DNA of 64,000 nt from Thalassospira lucentensis. Its GTDB lineage: Bacteria; Pseudomonadota; Alphaproteobacteria; Rhodospirillales; Thalassospiraceae. Positions 62,651 through 64,000 of this stretch are shown here, piece by piece. The DNA lies in NCBI RefSeq assembly GCF_011806425.1, contig NZ_JAATOV010000001.1, forward strand, positions 310,001 to 374,000, given 5' to 3'. The notes below the pieces were generated by a model. The model was not told the origin of the DNA, did not search any database, and saw nothing but the letters and a program-made list of their open reading frames with translations. Each line of letters begins with the position of its first letter. Within the stretch, counting starts at the first letter, position 1. A program made the translations under genes and the position numbers.

Positions 62651-63682
62651 TTACATGCTCAGCGGCGACAGGTTCATCGCAGCGTTATGAACAGCTTCGC
62701 GTTCTTTGGCATCCATCGGGATCAGGCCACGGTCAGCAAGGTAACCTTCTTCGCCCCATGCTTTGTCCGAGGTGAATTCCGAAACATATTCCATCATGCC
62801 CGGAATGGTACCGACGTGAGCGTTCTTTACGTAGAAGTAAAGCGAACGCGAAACCGGATATTCACCAGCCGAGATGGCTTCAAAGGTCGGTGCAACGCCA
62901 CCGATCAAGGAACCCTGAAGTTTGTCGCCATTCTGGTCGAGGAAGGAGAAGCCAAAGATGCCAAATGCGTCTTTGTTGGCTTCGAGCTTCTGAACGATCA
63001 GGTTGTCGTTTTCGCCAGCTTCGATGTAGGCACCGTCTTCACGAACACCAGCGCAGACAGCTTTGAATTTGTCTTTGTTGGATTTTTCGAGTTCAGCGAT
63101 AACCGGGAATTCTTCACAAGCTTCTTCAAGTACCAGCTCGGTGAAGGCATCACGCGTACCTGAGGTCGGCGGCGGGCCGAGAACTTCGATTTTAACGTCC
63201 GGCAGGCTCGGGTCGATTTCAGACCAGGTGCTGTAGAAGTTATCTACGAGCGACTTGCCATCTTTGGACGGAACGATTTTCGCAAGAGCCAGGAAGATCT
63301 GCTCTTTGGTCAGGTCAAGCTGTTCGGCTTCGTTCGAGTTCGAAAGAACGATCCCGTCATAACCGATTTTGACTTCGGTAATTTCTTCAACGCCGTTTTT
63401 GGCGCAGGTTTCAACTTCGGACTTCTTGATGCGACGCGAAGCGTTGGTGATGTCCGGGTTCTGTTCGCCAACACCGGCACAGAACAGTTTCAAACCACCG
63501 CCAGAACCGGTTGATTCAATAACCGGAGTTTTGAACGAGGTGGTTTTACCGAATTCTTCTGCAACTGCGGTTGCAAACGGGAAAACGGTGGACGAACCAA
63601 CGATACGAATCTGGTCACGTGCTTGGGCCGCGCCAGCAAAGGCAACGCTCATCAGCGCCGCAACAGCAAGAGTCTTCTTCAT
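62651..63682 (-). CDS. pstS: Periplasmic phosphate-binding protein PstS
   Basis: PstS captures phosphate in the periplasm and hands it to PstCA. The 343-residue precursor has a signal peptide MKKTLAVAALMSVAFAGAAQA with cleavage likely after residue 21. The mature protein has IRIVGSSTVFPFATAVAEEF, the phosphate loop with IESTGSGGGLKLFCAG, and PPTSGTRDAF near residue 180. It belongs to the longer alphaproteobacterial PstS type. GGGGA precedes the ATG at 63682, where homology begins; the longer in-frame start is unsupported. It is the first gene of the pst operon. Confidence 0.97.
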   Translation of the reverse strand: MKKTLAVAALMSVAFAGAAQARDQIRIVGSSTVFPFATAVAEEFGKTTSFKTPVIESTGSGGGLKLFCAGVGEQNPDITNASRRIKKSEVETCAKNGVEEITEVKIGYDGIVLSNSNEAEQLDLTKEQIFLALAKIVPSKDGKSLVDNFYSTWSEIDPSLPDVKIEVLGPPPTSGTRDAFTELVLEEACEEFPVIAELEKSNKDKFKAVCAGVREDGAYIEAGENDNLIVQKLEANKDAFGIFGFSFLDQNGDKLQGSLIGGVAPTFEAISAGEYPVSRSLYFYVKNAHVGTIPGMMEYVSEFTSDKAWGEEGYLADRGLIPMDAKEREAVHNAAMNLSPLSM

Positions 63683-63786
63683 GGTATATTCCCCAATGGT
63701 AGTTCCGGTTTGGAACGGTGCAACGATCTGCGAGCCGGACTCTACCGCTGGGTGCTTACGGTATTGTGTCGCTTTTGTTAACCTTA

Positions 63787-63972
63787 TGTGACAACGCATT
63801 TTTGATGAAAAATTGTGTCATTTAGCACTTTAAAATCAGATACTTAGTTATTTTCGAGCTTATCGTTTTTCCGGGCATTTTCACCGATTTTCACCGCAAA
63901 ATGCGCGGCAGGCGGAATTTTGTGACAAAAACTGTAACAAAGGACGTTTTGCCCAAGCTGGCGTTGTAACAA
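63787..63972 (-). promoter_or_regulatory. Possible PhoB-binding repeats upstream of pstS
   Basis: The 318 bases upstream of pstS to the right edge contain no supported gene, but carry four similar eight-base units on the plus strand: TGTGACAA at 63787-63794 and 63921-63928, and TGTAACAA at 63933-63940 and 63965-63972. Their complement TTGTCACA/TTGTTACA resembles PHO-box half sites (CTGTCAT). Two units are 12 bases apart, where a PHO box repeat is 11, so the match is imperfect and I consider these candidates only. Confidence 0.4.
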
Positions 63973-64000
63973 TGCGCGGATGATCAGGGCGAAAGGCCAG

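Overview
The window looks like chromosomal DNA of an alphaproteobacterium, most likely a marine Rhodospirillales member such as Thalassospira; the genus is my inference from gene content and neighbourhoods, not from a database search. Signs are the four-gene glycine cleavage operon with split GcvP, the ethylmalonyl-CoA set (ecm, ccr, mcd), a pst-phoU-phoB cluster whose PstC and PstA carry long extra N-terminal regions, the metX-metW pair, and pgsA/moaE near uvrC. No rRNA, tRNA, CRISPR, transposase or integrase gene was seen.

Layout. 1-4.6 kb: gcvT-gcvH-gcvPA-gcvPB on the minus strand behind a tandem glycine riboswitch; gcvPB runs off the left edge. 4.6-10.5 kb: a lipoprotein, then ispH, thrB, rnhA and a membrane GGDEF-EAL protein. 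10.5-15.9 kb: ecm divergent from ccr-mcd. 16-21 kb: a soluble chemotaxis receptor, a two-gene unit with a degenerate adenosylhomocysteinase-like protein and a nucleotidyltransferase-fold protein, and a glutathione transferase. 21-25 kb: a small membrane protein, a corrinoid adenosyltransferase, etfBA with a readable promoter, and hbd. 25-37 kb: ribokinase, a TlpA-like thioredoxin, argH-lptM-lysA, a large DUF4175-type protein, a zinc-ribbon protein, ftsEX, YdcF-like and plsC. 37-46 kb: chaC, an EamA transporter, an aromatic/histidine unit (chorismate mutase-hisC-tyrC), metX-metW, and two unknown genes. 45.5-51 kb: moaE, pgsA, a uracil-type permease, uvrC and folB. 54.4-63.7 kb: a calcium/sodium antiporter, a CPA2 antiporter, and phoB-phoU-pstB-pstA-pstC-pstS.

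Functional links. Ecm needs adenosylcobalamin, which the PduO-type enzyme at 21.4 kb makes. Mcd is an acyl-CoA dehydrogenase and should pass electrons to ETF (22.2-23.9 kb). Hbd handles C4 hydroxyacyl-CoA. The window therefore holds several parts of one acetyl-CoA/C4-CoA assimilation network.

The most unusual region is 51.29-54.42 kb, a clearly AT-rich block that interrupts the GC-rich chromosome. It carries a tight four-gene unit: a methyltransferase, a two-helix membrane protein, a pteridine-reductase-type SDR and a FolB-like protein. It abuts the 3' remnant of a resident SDR gene that sits beside the resident folB. The block thus brings its own copy of the gene pair it landed in. Other points worth checking are the adenosylhomocysteinase-like protein lacking four catalytic residues, a perfect CRP-type palindrome before uvrC, and palindromes abutting the etfBA promoter.
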